Shown: piece by piece, positions 9,304-19,794 of the stretch
Layout: each line of letters begins with the position of its first letter
Position numbering within the stretch: position 1 is the stretch's first letter
NCBI GenBank assembly: GCA_003024175.1
Contig: MDYQ01000204.1
Coordinates: 1 to 50,107 of the forward strand
Source of the DNA: Planoprotostelium fungivorum
Taxonomy: Eukaryota; Evosea; Variosea; Cavosteliida; Cavosteliaceae
Length of the DNA: 50,107 bases
Reading direction: 5' to 3'
Notes under the pieces: generated by a model
Told to the model about the DNA's origin: nothing
The model's database searches: none
Seen by the model: only the letters and a program-made list of their open reading frames with translations
Translations under genes and position numbers: made by a program

Positions 9304-12300
9304 ATGGACGGATTCAATAACCATCCCCATTTCCAAAACAACAACGTTTTTAACCCATACGGCGGCCTGCCACCTCTTAACAATCCTTTTCCCTTCGGTA
9401 TGTTTCTCCTTCTTTAGGCGCGTCCGTTGACCATTTTACAGATAACCGTCCTTCACAAGGATTGGGAGGGCCTCCACCCCACCTGCAAGCAAATCCATCC
9501 ACCATGTCTCAACCGATGGACGGACAACACTTTCGTTCTGGACAGCTACCTCTCTCTATGGGATCTCCTCTTCACTCCGGCCATACGTCTATGCACAGCA
9601 GCATGGAATACGCGAGAGACAGCCACCCGTCCAACTTTCCACCCAATCCTCTAGAACTCTTGGGCATTCCATTTAACGTCAATCCGCACAACTCTATGAA
9701 GCCCAGCCACTCCACATCGGCCTCCATCTTTCCTCCACCCAATGTGGTACACGCACCCCCCGAGAACGCACACATTTCATCTCTTCATCCCACCAACTCC
9801 CAATCGTTGCCAAACATCCTTCCACCTGGACTCCATGCCCCCACAGACGTCAACTCACAGCCGACCGTCAACACCGAAGGCGATTACCTTCCGTTCACTA
9901 ACGAAGACGTATCTTATGACATTGGAGATAAGAATGTGACCGCTCGAGGCTTGGGAAGGAAAGAGTTGGCGATGAACACCATCACCGTCTACTCATTCGA
10001 TCAATCGACATCGGTTGGAAGGGGAAATCTCATCGCGGTCAACGATAACTTCATCAGTTACATCGTGAAGGGCGATGTCGTTCGCATCATCAGCCGACAT
10101 TCCACGTATCGTGGACTGCTCAAAGGTGAATGCATCTCCATCTCACTACACGATCACCTCGTAACTGAGAGGCAACAGGTCACAAGGCGCTCATCACAGA
10201 GATCCAATTCCACAAGAACTCGAGCAAATACAGCGATCTCCTGTTGTCAGCTTCCATCAGCGGCACCATCATCATCTGGAGGATCAGAGAGAACCAGTAT
10301 CCGTTTTTATTTCATTTTATTTCGTTTTTCTTCCTTGACCGTGATAAGACAAGACATGGTCGTCCATTTAGAAGACACTTCACCTGATCTGACTCGTTGC
10401 ATTTGGAACCACCAATCTTTCGTTTCCCTTCACAACTCGAACAATGGGTGAGATCACCTGCTCTTCGTCTCTTCTGATCGATGGATGACATGATCGATGG
10501 ATGACATGATCGACGATCATGATCGTGAAGAAGTCATCCTACAGCATGCGACACAATTCCATATCGATCGATCCATCACAATACGAAATGTGTATATATT
10601 GACTGTCAAAGATTCATCACATTGTACAACGTTGATCTATCTCCCGCAGTCGAGGGAAGAACGGTCAGCAGTTTACCTTCACAGTCCATCCACTTTGACG
10701 ATAAGGTAAGAGTCACATCACTCACAATCACATCATCCATGACATCATCCAACACATCATCCATCACATTGGACGAACGTGCTGACGATGTCAGGTGGTA
10801 GACATCACCTTCTCTCCCAGTGGTGACTCTTTCTGTGTCCTCTTATCATCCTCCGCGAGAGTCTACAGGGTGAGGTATCACCTGCATCCGTTCACCGAAC
10901 GTCTGACAGGTCATCCGGGATGGAAACCAATTCACCCTGCCACACGAATCCGAGTCCACCATACACATCGACGGCCGCGACGCCAACCGGGTTCGAATTT
11001 TGAATTCGTAACGTGGCGGGAAATAACGGCATTCCAGGTTCAATTCTTGTCTCTCTACAACGACACCGGATCAGACTATCTGGTCATCGGCTGCGATAAG
11101 AACACGAGGCTGGAGCTGTACCACTGGAAGAGAAATCTTCTCATTCAAAAACTCAAGCTCCACTCGTCCAACAGCCACGGTGGAGGTCACGTGACCTTAG
11201 ACTTGCAGTTTGCCGTGGACGTCAGTGGAGAGATATTGTACTTGACCAACAGCCAGAGCCCCAGTCTCATCGCTGTGTACATCTCTTCTTCCAATCCCGA
11301 GGGTGTCCCCTGCTTCCACTACGTCAGTCAATTCCACGTGAATCATCCAATCTTGTACTCGGTTCACACGCTACAGACGGTGAGTGATATACGTACGATA
11401 CGTACGGTCACGCACGGAGACATCGTGACGTATACACGAGACGTCATACGATGTGTTGCATGTGAACTTCAACTGAATCGAGGACAGGGAAATGAAGTGG
11501 ACATCTACTGCGTACAGAGCAAAGCCATACAACAAGCTATTCTACACAGGAAAGACTGTACGCCCCCCCAAGAAATCCGCCCGAAGAGCTACAAATCCAC
11601 CAACTTGTTCGCCGACCATTTCTCTCCCTTCTCTTCTATCGATCGCAGTCACGTGACACCCACCCACGGACACACCACCCTCGTGACTTCTGGAACATCG
11701 AGCTTGAGGGCCAGCATCGAGATACCCGATCCTCCCTCCACCTACGGTGAGAATTTTGGCGGGAAATTTTCGGCGGGAAGATTTTGGCGGGAAATTGACG
11801 ATGACAGGAGACATGCAGGGTCTGGTGACTCCTGCCGATTTGAGGCAGTCGAGGGGTGAGACGCAGGTCAACCCACCTTCTGCCTTGTCCCCGACTTCTC
11901 CCGTAGAACTCGGTGGAAACTCGCTCTCGCTCCCTACCTCCCCCCTGCCCGTACACCCCGGTCCATCTACAACGCTGACGGGTGCCGATGAATTGAGGAA
12001 CAGTGGTGGTCCTGCCAACGGTACCGCTGTGACACAAGACAAAGAAGTAGACAACGCAGCGACGCTGAAGTCACCTGAAGTCCCCCACGGCCTCACACCC
12101 CCCTCACAAGAAACTTCCGGTGAGAATTCAGCGGTCACGTGATCGCTGTAGATGGAAAACTGATTGAAATTCCAGAAGAAGGAAAAGTGAATCAGAGCGC
12201 GAGTACCCGCCGCCCCAGCGAGAAGACGAGAAGGAGGGTCACCAGCAGGAACACGAAGGAAATTTCCGCGAATTCTCCGGGAGAGTTGACCATATTGACT

Positions 12301-13709
12301 CGCCCGAAGGAAGTCAACGCATCTACAACGAGAGAAGAGGAAGGAGAGAAGAGAGAAAAAGAAGAGAAGAGGGAGAAAGAAGAGAAGAGAGAGAAGGAAG
12401 GAGAGAGGAGAGAGAAAGAAGGGAAGAAGGGACAGAGTGTGGACATCGTACAGCAGATCGAGAGATCCATGCAGAATTTCTGTGAGTTTTCTACAAAGAC
12501 ACGTCCCATCGAATAGAATGAATCGATAGAATGAATCGAATAGAATGAATCGAATAGAATGAATCGAATAGAATGAATCGATAGAATGAATAAGAATAAA
12601 ATGAAATAAAATGTAACACAAAACAGACGTGAAGATGGAGAACGAGAGGAGAGAGAGAGAGAAGACAGAGAGAGAGAACAACGAAAAGATGATGAACCAC
12701 ATGATGCAGTCCATCACAAAGACTCTCTTACCACACATCGACAAGATCATCCACAGAGAATTCACTTCTACCGTCTTACCTACCATCACGAAATCCCTGG
12801 AAAAATTCCTGGAAAATGCATCGCAGAGCGGAGAGGCCAGGGTGAGGCGGAGTGGCTCGTTGTAGATGGGGGTTCTCACGTGAATAGGAAGGGGAGATGA
12901 GAGAGAGGGTGGAGGGTGCGATCGTGAGTGGTTTCGAGAATTTTATTCCTAGGATGGAGCGATCTACAACGGAGATGCTGTCCCAATTGAATGAGACCGT
13001 GAGGGACGGTCTGGCCAACCGTGTCGCACTGCTCGAGGCTTCCCAGAGGGCCCCACAGGGTGAGAAATTTCTGGGAAGATTCTGGGAGATTCTGAAGCGT
13101 TGTAGAGAGTCAGACGCAGTTCAACCGACCTCAAGGTGAGAATTTTTCACGATTTTTCCACAATTTTTCACTGAATCTTCACAGAAACACAAGCTTACCC
13201 CCAACCCCCCCAGAATGAAGACCCCCTCCCCTCCATCTACAACGACATCCAACTCTACATCAACCAAGAAGATTACGAGAAGGCCTTCACCACGGTACGT
13301 ACCCCCCCATCGTCTCAAACATTCGTGCCAACCCCCTCAGGCCCTGGGTGCCCGCTCCGTCCAGGTCGTCGCCTACACCTGCAACCGCATCGATCCTCTT
13401 AGACTCTTCTCCGTTCGACCTCTCCCCGTGTCACAGCCCGTCCTCTTGTCTCTAGTCCAGCAGCTGGGCTACGACCTGTCAGAGCAGACCCTCTTAAAGC
13501 TGAATTGGCTGAGAGACTGCATCTCGAAATTAGACTTGAACGATGAGAACATGCAGACGCTCGGGTTGACCATCTTGAGCAAGTTGAAACACAACATGGA
13601 GATGATGTTCCCCCGTTTCAGTGATGTGAACCATCCGTATTCACCGCCATTCAAGTTGTTGATGTATTACGTCAATTCGATCTTGCAGACGCTCAGAAAG
13701 ACAAAGTAG
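9304..13709 (+). CDS. EDC4: EDC4/Ge-1 mRNA-decapping scaffold
   Basis: EDC4 (Ge-1; VARICOSE in plants) is the P-body scaffold that links DCP1 and DCP2 for mRNA decapping. The start is the ATG at 9304 (MDGFNNHPHFQNNN), a Pro/Asn-rich N-terminus. A WD40-like region follows: VTARGLGRKELAMNTITVYS, NLIAVNDNFISYIVKGDVVR, HKNSSKYSDLLLSASISGT, FSPSGDSFCVLLSSSARVY, then YLVIGCDKNTRLELYHWKR. A Ser/Pro-rich linker and a highly charged Glu/Lys/Arg region (about 12300-12440) follow, then coiled coil (about 12630-13130). The C-terminal helical domain is diagnostic: NRIDPLRLF, PVSQPVLLSLVQQLGYDL, LKLNWLRDCISKLDLNDE, ending LQTLRKTK and TAG at 13707. There are many introns; several internal ones contain repeats. 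Exon edges in the linker are uncertain. Confidence 0.9.
10478..10525 (+). repeat. Short tandem repeat GATCGATGGATGACAT
   Basis: Two copies of GATCGATGGATGACAT are followed by a diverged, palindrome-rich third (gatcgacgatcatgatcg). It sits within the EDC4 gene, probably in an intron between the NSNNG segment and the next WD-like exon. Confidence 0.65.
12330..12432 (+). repeat. 103-nt pure purine tract in EDC4 coding sequence
   Basis: Every base from 12330 to 12432 is A or G. It encodes a run of Glu, Lys, Arg and Gly in the linker before the coiled coil (units like EKREKEE). A related, almost pure purine stretch occurs at about 12630-12690 in the next exon. Confidence 0.93.
12510..12605 (+). 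repeat. Intronic minisatellite, 13-14 nt unit (AATGAATCGAATAG)
   Basis: About six units of AATGAATCGA(A)TAG run in tandem through an EDC4 intron, with unit length alternating between 13 and 14 nt, before an AATAAAATGAAATAAAATG tail and the acceptor near 12628. Confidence 0.9.
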
Positions 13710-14203
13710 ATAAAGAGATGGAGTCGTACGATGATGATGTGTCTCTCGTGTGTGTCTTCACTGCGCTTTCACGACTTTATTCCGCGCCGCAAGACTGGAG
13801 GCTTCAGAGAGTCGAGGTGATGTGATGTTTCTAAACGAGACCTTCTACGTTGTGGGTCTAGAAGATAACACCACCACAGACGGTGCGACATCTACCATTC
13901 AACCACTGACGTCCCAATAGCTGCGTCAGACTCAATAGATCCACCACTGGCGCCGATGACGCCACAGGTGGTGCTGCCAACAGTCGAACTCGGGTGATGA
14001 TCTCGTTTAGAAGACACAGATGGCCTCTGTATCTCTGTTCTTAGCCTCGCACCGACAGAGAAGGAGTTCTTCACAGCATGTGTCGGTGTGAAACCGAGCG
14101 AAACTTCCTTCACAATTCTGAAGGTTCGCAGAAAATCGATAAATGAGTGTCTCATCATTCAACACCTTCACACCACACGCCAACGCCACTCAACGAACGA
14201 AAC
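13710..14203. other. Intergenic region
   Basis: This is 3' flank of EDC4 and 5' flank of the allergen-like gene. No convincing gene is seen. An in-frame upstream ATG at 14147 could extend the downstream protein by 19 residues. Confidence 0.5.
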
Positions 14204-15327
14204 ATGCAACGCTTAAAAGCCCACTTCAAGACATCGCCATCTGGCAACAAAGAACATCGCCACCTCTTTCAAAGACGCCATGCCTCGCACGAGACAGCCC
14301 CTTCCATGCCGGAGGGCTATCAACCTGCAGTGTATGGACCCAAGCCTACTTTGCCATTCTATCCTGATCCAATCCAACCCCAATTACAGCCCGAAGTCCA
14401 TGTAGCACCTGCCATACCTTCACGAATCGTCTCAGAGGAGTCGAAGACAGTGTCAACTCGAGGACCCTCTTCAGAGGTGTGTCATAGAGGTCAATCGTGA
14501 TGGAATGTGACCCATATGCAGCTGTTGCCCGCGACTCACGTCACATGTGAAAGAGAAGTGCAGCTGGTTGAGAAACCAACTGTCGTTAGGGAACACATTC
14601 ACAATGTCGAGAAAGAAGAGGTGAAGCTCTACCTCACGCGACATCAATTCATACTTTCAGATCCAACCCATCATCCACAGAGAAGTTGAACAGACCGAAG
14701 TCCATCAGGTAATCTTTCATTTCCTCTCATCTTCTCCATCTGAAATGCATCAGATCACTCAAAAGCTCCACGAGACAGAAGTCAAGCCAACCATCGTCCA
14801 ACATCTCGAGTTAGCCCCCCAGATCAGAGCCCCTCTTATCATCGAATCGGAGCCTGTACCATCCGATGTCATCTTGGCCTCAACGACTACCAGCCAAAAA
14901 TTAAAGACAACCGAGGTGCTGCATCATCCATCACCATCACGTGACTGATGGAGACACAGACGTTAGAACCCATCGTGAAGGAGAGAATCAGAAAGATCAT
15001 CGTGGAGGAGGTGCAACCGGTCGTAGATCGAGACATGGTCCATGTAACCATCGTCAAGCAGACTCTACCTCTTTACATCAGCGACGCTTATCTGGACAGA
15101 GAGCTAACCCCCGCCAGACCACTGGTGAGTGTGTCGTGCATGTCATCACCTGCAGCATGATCTGATGATGTCTATAGAGAGACTTTTCGACTGGTATGCA
15201 ATTCAGCGGTGGAATACTGAGAGACTACCGCAAGCAGCAGACAGTGGACAACAGATTCAACAACGTGAAGGAAGTGAAGGAGATGCAGACCAGAGTACAC
15301 AGACAACTCCCCATGACCTCCGCTTGA
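14204..15327 (+). CDS. Hydrophilic allergen-like repeat protein, copy 2
   Basis: Exons 14204-14476, 14522-14620, 14661-14708, 14754-14915, 14960-15124 and 15178-15327 join in phase 0 through GT-AG introns of 40-53 nt. The start MQRLKAHFKTSPSG was preferred because the copy-1 protein also starts just before its basic segment. The core reads VEKPTVVREHIHNVEKEEV, then IQPIIHREVEQTEVHQ, then ITQKLHETEVKPTIVQHLEL, then EEVQPVVDRDMVHVTIVKQ and TLPLYISDAYLDREL. These match copy 1 (3312-4452) segment by segment, including IVEEVQPVVDRD against IEEIQPVLERD. The core also resembles the repeat signature of fungal proteins annotated as allergens; actual function is unknown. It is probably soluble: no signal peptide or membrane helix is seen. 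Confidence 0.8.
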
Positions 15328-15410
15328 TAAAGAAGATGATGATGATGATGTCGGTGTGATGATGTAGATGTGAACGTTGGAGTCGTACATTGTTTTATTG
15401 TCTTTTATTT

Positions 15411-15840
15411 CTACTTGGCAAAGAGAATCCAATCTACGATCTCTACGATGGAGGATCAGTGTCAGTCTAACACCATCTTCCATCACATCACCTGCATAGA
15501 CGGGTTCGTTTCTTCCTACGTCGGTGATGGACGGTGGCACCGCAGCCACCTCCATCGTATCTTCGACATGCACCGTGCTCACTGCAGTCTGCAGCGATTC
15601 ACTCTCTAATGTAAAGTCTCCAAAGGCAAAGCCGTTTCCGTAGTCAAAGTTCATGATGTCTTTCGTTTGGTGTAGCTGTTCCGTTGCGTGCAGTGTTTTG
15701 TCTTCCCACTTTGTAAGTAGGAAAATTTCGAAGAAATTTCGGAGTTTTCTTCATCTCCGAGCGTGAACTCTATAGGGCACAGCTGTTCTATGATTCTCGC
15801 TTTCTCTTCAGATCCAAACTGTGCCGCAGATGCTTCAGTA
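15411..15840 (-). CDS. Small unknown gene or extra 3' exons of the cyclase gene
   Basis: An open segment contains HATEQLHQTKDIMNFDYGNG and DTMEVAAVPPSITDVGRNEP. A 49-nt intron (about 15501-15453) joins it to EIVDWILFAK and a TAG at 15413-15411. An ATG exists at 15654. Upstream, a second open stretch (EKARIIEQLCPIEFTLGDEE, about 15700-15845) is in a different frame and could be a preceding exon. It may be a small independent gene or an alternatively spliced C-terminus of the adenylyl cyclase; I cannot decide. No domain is recognised. Confidence 0.35.
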
Positions 15841-15914
15841 CAAGTCTATACATCTCCTCGATACTTTTTCACATATAGAGAATCCCCTCTTTCTATGTAC
15901 AAAATTTCGATACT

Positions 15915-18900
15915 TTATGACATGTCGATGGAGCGTGGGGTGCAGCCAGGTAAGTCTTCTACATCTTCAAACTTTTGCACACACCATGTCTTCATCTCTC
16001 CCTTTCCTTTGATCATAGTCTTCCCTCTATACACTGTGCGATAGACATGTTCGATTCTCTTGGCCACAGCTTCCGTTACCTGAAGGATTCAGGGGAGAAT
16101 AGAAGAGTGGGTCACCTGTATCATTCCTAACTCGGCCGTGGACAACATTCGCGAGCTCGTGTTGATGGTGTCCCCCCACATGTCGAAGCATACTCGAGAG
16201 CTACCGACGACCCCACCAGCACAAGGCCCAACATCGATACCTATAGAAGCCAGGTCACTCGATGCACGATGACGTCACGATGGTGCTGATGACGTCACGA
16301 TGATGATGATGACGTCACGATGATGATGATCATTACAATTCTCACCTGCGTGGAATCGTAATTCTTTGATCCCCTGCACTTGCTCCTGCACGTAGAAGAC
16401 GAGTTCGACGAGCTTTTCCGGGTGGACGTCACCATCCATGCCGCTGACAACCATGAACGTATTCTTGACCCTCTTGATCTTCTCCAAACCGAGAGCGATG
16501 ATTTTACGGTCGACTCGTACGACCAATTCTGCGTATTGATCGTACACTTTAAGTGAAGGATGAATGAATGGGATATTGAGAAACAAGCATCCACACTGAC
16601 CACGTTCAATGTCTCATACGCGTCGGTCGGCCGTTCACCTCTGGATATGACTCCGCATCGTGGCTGTGGTCGATAGATAGAGATCTGACCACGTGGTCTG
16701 GCAGGACACTACGGATCAATCTGTCCGTCTGCGTGGATGATTCCATGGCTAACTCTTCACAGTGAGTTGCCATCTGACCCAATTCGTAGATTCTCTTGAC
16801 CTGGCGGACTAGATTGATGGTGCTGTAACTCATCAGATAGAAGGAGAGCAACAGACAGGCTATGTTCGGTCGCAATACAAGGCTATCTCTCGTCAGTACT
16901 TTGAAGTAAGGGTCTAACATTGTAGAATATGTGAATCTCACCTCCTCAAATCGTCATCGAAGGAAGAGACGATGGTTGATACGATGATGATGACGGATAT
17001 GTGGACGGCAACCATGACGTAATTGAACACCCCGGCCGTGCACGTATTTGCAAATGCAACCGTAGCTCTTATGAGAAGAGACGAGTCTCGATCAGCTTGC
17101 GCCCACAGAGCACCAAAGATGAAGAGGCACCACAGAGTTCTGAAGATGAGATGAGAGTGAATGACCGCCGGGCCGTATCGAATCTTCTTGGCTGCCACCA
17201 CCTGATGTGATGAGTGAGATGACATTGAGTGGGTGATTCACGTTCAATATCATGGCGACGATGGAGGCAATGTACCAGGGCCACACGAGTCTGTGATGTG
17301 TCTGGATGTAATCGGGGATGTCGACCATGATGAATACGACGGTCAATAGGGCCGATGAGAGAGTCTGAGCCACGATGAATCTGGGGTAAGTGATGGATGC
17401 ATCCAGCCAGTATTTCCCCTCCACCTCGGCGTCTTGAAATTTTCCAGAAATCCAATTCAACACGTATTTCTGACTGAACTCCTACGAGATGATCACGATC
17501 ATCATCTCGATGTGCGATGATCATCTTCTCACCATCAGTCGGCTCTTGAAAATGGATTGGTGATGCTTGACGAAATCTTCCGTCGTGTTGTTTCTTCTGA
17601 GGTATATGCGTTCACACCGACTTCTCCTCGCCTCAATCTCGATGCATTTGACGTCTTTCTGTATCTTGTATCGATCCACCACTCTCTTCTCTAACACCTG
17701 CACGACTCAGACGTCTTCACTCTGCCTCTCATCTCTCACGTTGAATTGATAATCTTCCTTCTCCTTGATCGAATTCCATAATTCTTCACTGACGAGGGCT
17801 GTTCCGGGCCTGCATATGGGTTCCAAGTATTCAGCCTCGTAGAAAACGGGACCAGATACGTCATAATGCCATCGGTACAGACCGGTGATACCATAGACAG
17901 CGGTACCACAGCTGATACCGATCCGTAGGCTTAACGTCTCCTGTTCATCGTTATTTCGATTTTCAATGGGAGACATTCTTCTTTACCTTCAACGCGTTAT
18001 CTCTCAGTAATGGAAGGTCTAACAACTCCATGGCTAATCTCAGCATCGCATGCTTGTGATCATCGTTGGGTATCGTGACGTTTCCCGCGCAGATGTAACT
18101 GTCTCCCACTGTCCTCACCTTTCAGCGTCAGCATCTTCTCTTTTTGCCACACTCACCTTCTCTATTCCAAATTTCGTGCACAGTTGATCCATGCTGGAAT
18201 AGAGTAGATTGAGAAATTCTAACAGATCGTGTGGAGAATGCCTGGATGACATGGAGGTGAAGCCGACGAGGTCTAGGATGAGAAGGGAGGTGTCTTCCTT
18301 TTCCATGCGAACATGGATGCTGTCGGATTTGTTTCCGATGACCTTCTGGACGAGCTGATTCGGAAGCATGTTTAAGACGAGACACATCAGCTTGAACGCG
18401 ATCAACACGATATGTGATTGGATGATGAAAGAGGGATGACTCACTTGTTTGTGTTCCGTCTCAGCGCGGATGCAATTGTCCATCTTCTCTCTTTTTCTGA
18501 CTTCGAGCTGGAGATGGTGTCAAGATGATGTTGAATATTGAACCTCACCAGAGCTAATCGTTTGTGCATGAAGAATTTAGCAGCGAGAGTACCCAAAATA
18601 TACATGACGAAGCTCATCACATCACCCACGATCTCGGCAGGGGGGTGAAAAGAATATACACAGAGGCGGACGATGATGACGACGATGTTAACGCAGTACG
18701 TCCAAAGTATGATTCTATAGTCCCACACGTGTGCGACCATCATATCTGAGGGAGTGAGGAAGATCAAAGATGGACGTACTCACTCATGGTGATAGCCAAC
18801 ATTAAGGATGCCTCCACCCAATATGGGTCGGTACTTGTTGCTGACCACCAGATCATGTTGATTGAATGGATGACAATGGTGGAGTTTGCGCTAAAGAGGG

Positions 18901-19266
18901 CCATCTTCCGGCTAAACGACACACAGAGCGATAAAATCGAAAGAATGACCACCGTGATACATCTCAACACTAATCAAGTCAGATTCGAAATGGGTTGTGT
19001 TAATGAATAAGTTCTGCACCGGTGTGTGTTGATGCCGATTGGAAATAAGTCTTTTCCAGGCTGAGTTGAACAATCCACGTCAGAGCGTATAATGTCAATA
19101 TAGCTCTCAGCTCTTTCATCTTCATCCGAGCCTGTTTCGTGTATGTCTGTTTGTATGCTGTCCACCTATCATTCGCATCGATCTTTGCATCTTCGTATGA
19201 CTTTGCTCTCTGTAGAGTCATCATGCGATGTAGCTCTCTATGAGGTGATGCTGGGCTGATAGACAT
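15915..19266 (-). CDS. Adenylyl cyclase with two membrane cassettes and C1/C2 domains
   Basis: Membrane-bound class III cyclase producing cAMP from ATP. The start is probably the ATG at 19266 (MSISPASPHREL); the open frame extends upstream without another ATG. A first hydrophobic cassette (about 19130-18560: LTLYALTWIVQL, CITVVILSILSLC, IVVIIVRLCVY) precedes C1, which has ILDLVGFTSMSS and VRTVGDSYICAGN, so both metal-binding Asp residues are present, then RIGISCGTAVYG. A second cassette (about 17430-16800) precedes C2, which has LGLEKIKRVKNTFMVVSG with the purine-specifying Lys, and FDMWGDTINTSSRM with Asp, Asn and Arg at the ATP-specificity and catalytic positions. This fits adenylyl rather than guanylyl specificity. 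The layout matches mammalian cyclases and Dictyostelium ACA. The stop is TAA at 15917-15915. About ten short introns are inferred. Confidence 0.85.
16262..16330 (-). repeat. Intronic 20-bp repeat with three TGACGTCA palindromes
   Basis: TGACGTCA occurs at 16270-16277, 16290-16297 and 16310-16317, exactly 20 bp apart, within a cyclase intron made of GATGATGACGTCACGATG units. TGACGTCA is the palindromic cAMP-response element of animal CREB. Any regulatory meaning is speculative, since the repeat may be simple-sequence expansion. Confidence 0.85.
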
Positions 19267-19794
19267 CAGCGTCGATCCCCTGGATTCTCTTCTCACCCTT
19301 CTTGGGACCCAAGCATCGTTTGAGCTATCGTGCTGCGGTGAGCGTTGGGGCAGCGTATTCGTGTGCGAAGCTATTGCTACAAGCTAAGGATAGACTCGAG
19401 TGATTGGATCTGCAGGCGTTTAAGGCGTTCCTGACGATGTTTAAAATGACATTGAGAGGCGTGACGTTCACCTTTCTCAGCCTGTGAACAAGAAATCCGA
19501 CGCCGTATCATCCAAAAGGGAAGCTCAAAACCGACTGGCCCACAGAAGAGATCATTTCGTCGAGTCTTCTATTATTTTTGAAGTATATAGAAGCTAGATT
19601 TCAGTCTCTCAACTCCATCGCGATCAACTCGTGGGCCCACGCGTGGAGCTCGCAACACTAATAATAGATCTGGTCAGTTGTCAAACAACCTCACCACAAT
19701 TTGGATCGTCCTCGAAAACTAGAAAAGATAGGTAAGGAGAGAAACAACACGCAGTTTATTGGGAAGACGATGAAACGAAGAGACATCATCGTCA
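19267..19794. other. Intergenic region
   Basis: This is 5' flank of the cyclase and 3' flank of the double-module secreted protein. Short unrelated reading frames only; nothing recognisable. Confidence 0.5.

Noticed and set aside
11542-12879. A 445-codon open frame on the minus strand
   Set aside because: It lies antisense to EDC4 exons and introns, is low-complexity (Ser/Leu/Phe from the purine tract complement and the intronic minisatellite), and EDC4 domain matches on the other strand are decisive.
18555-18749. Plus-strand ORFs inside the cyclase region
   Set aside because: Shadows of minus-strand exons with clear membrane and cyclase motifs.
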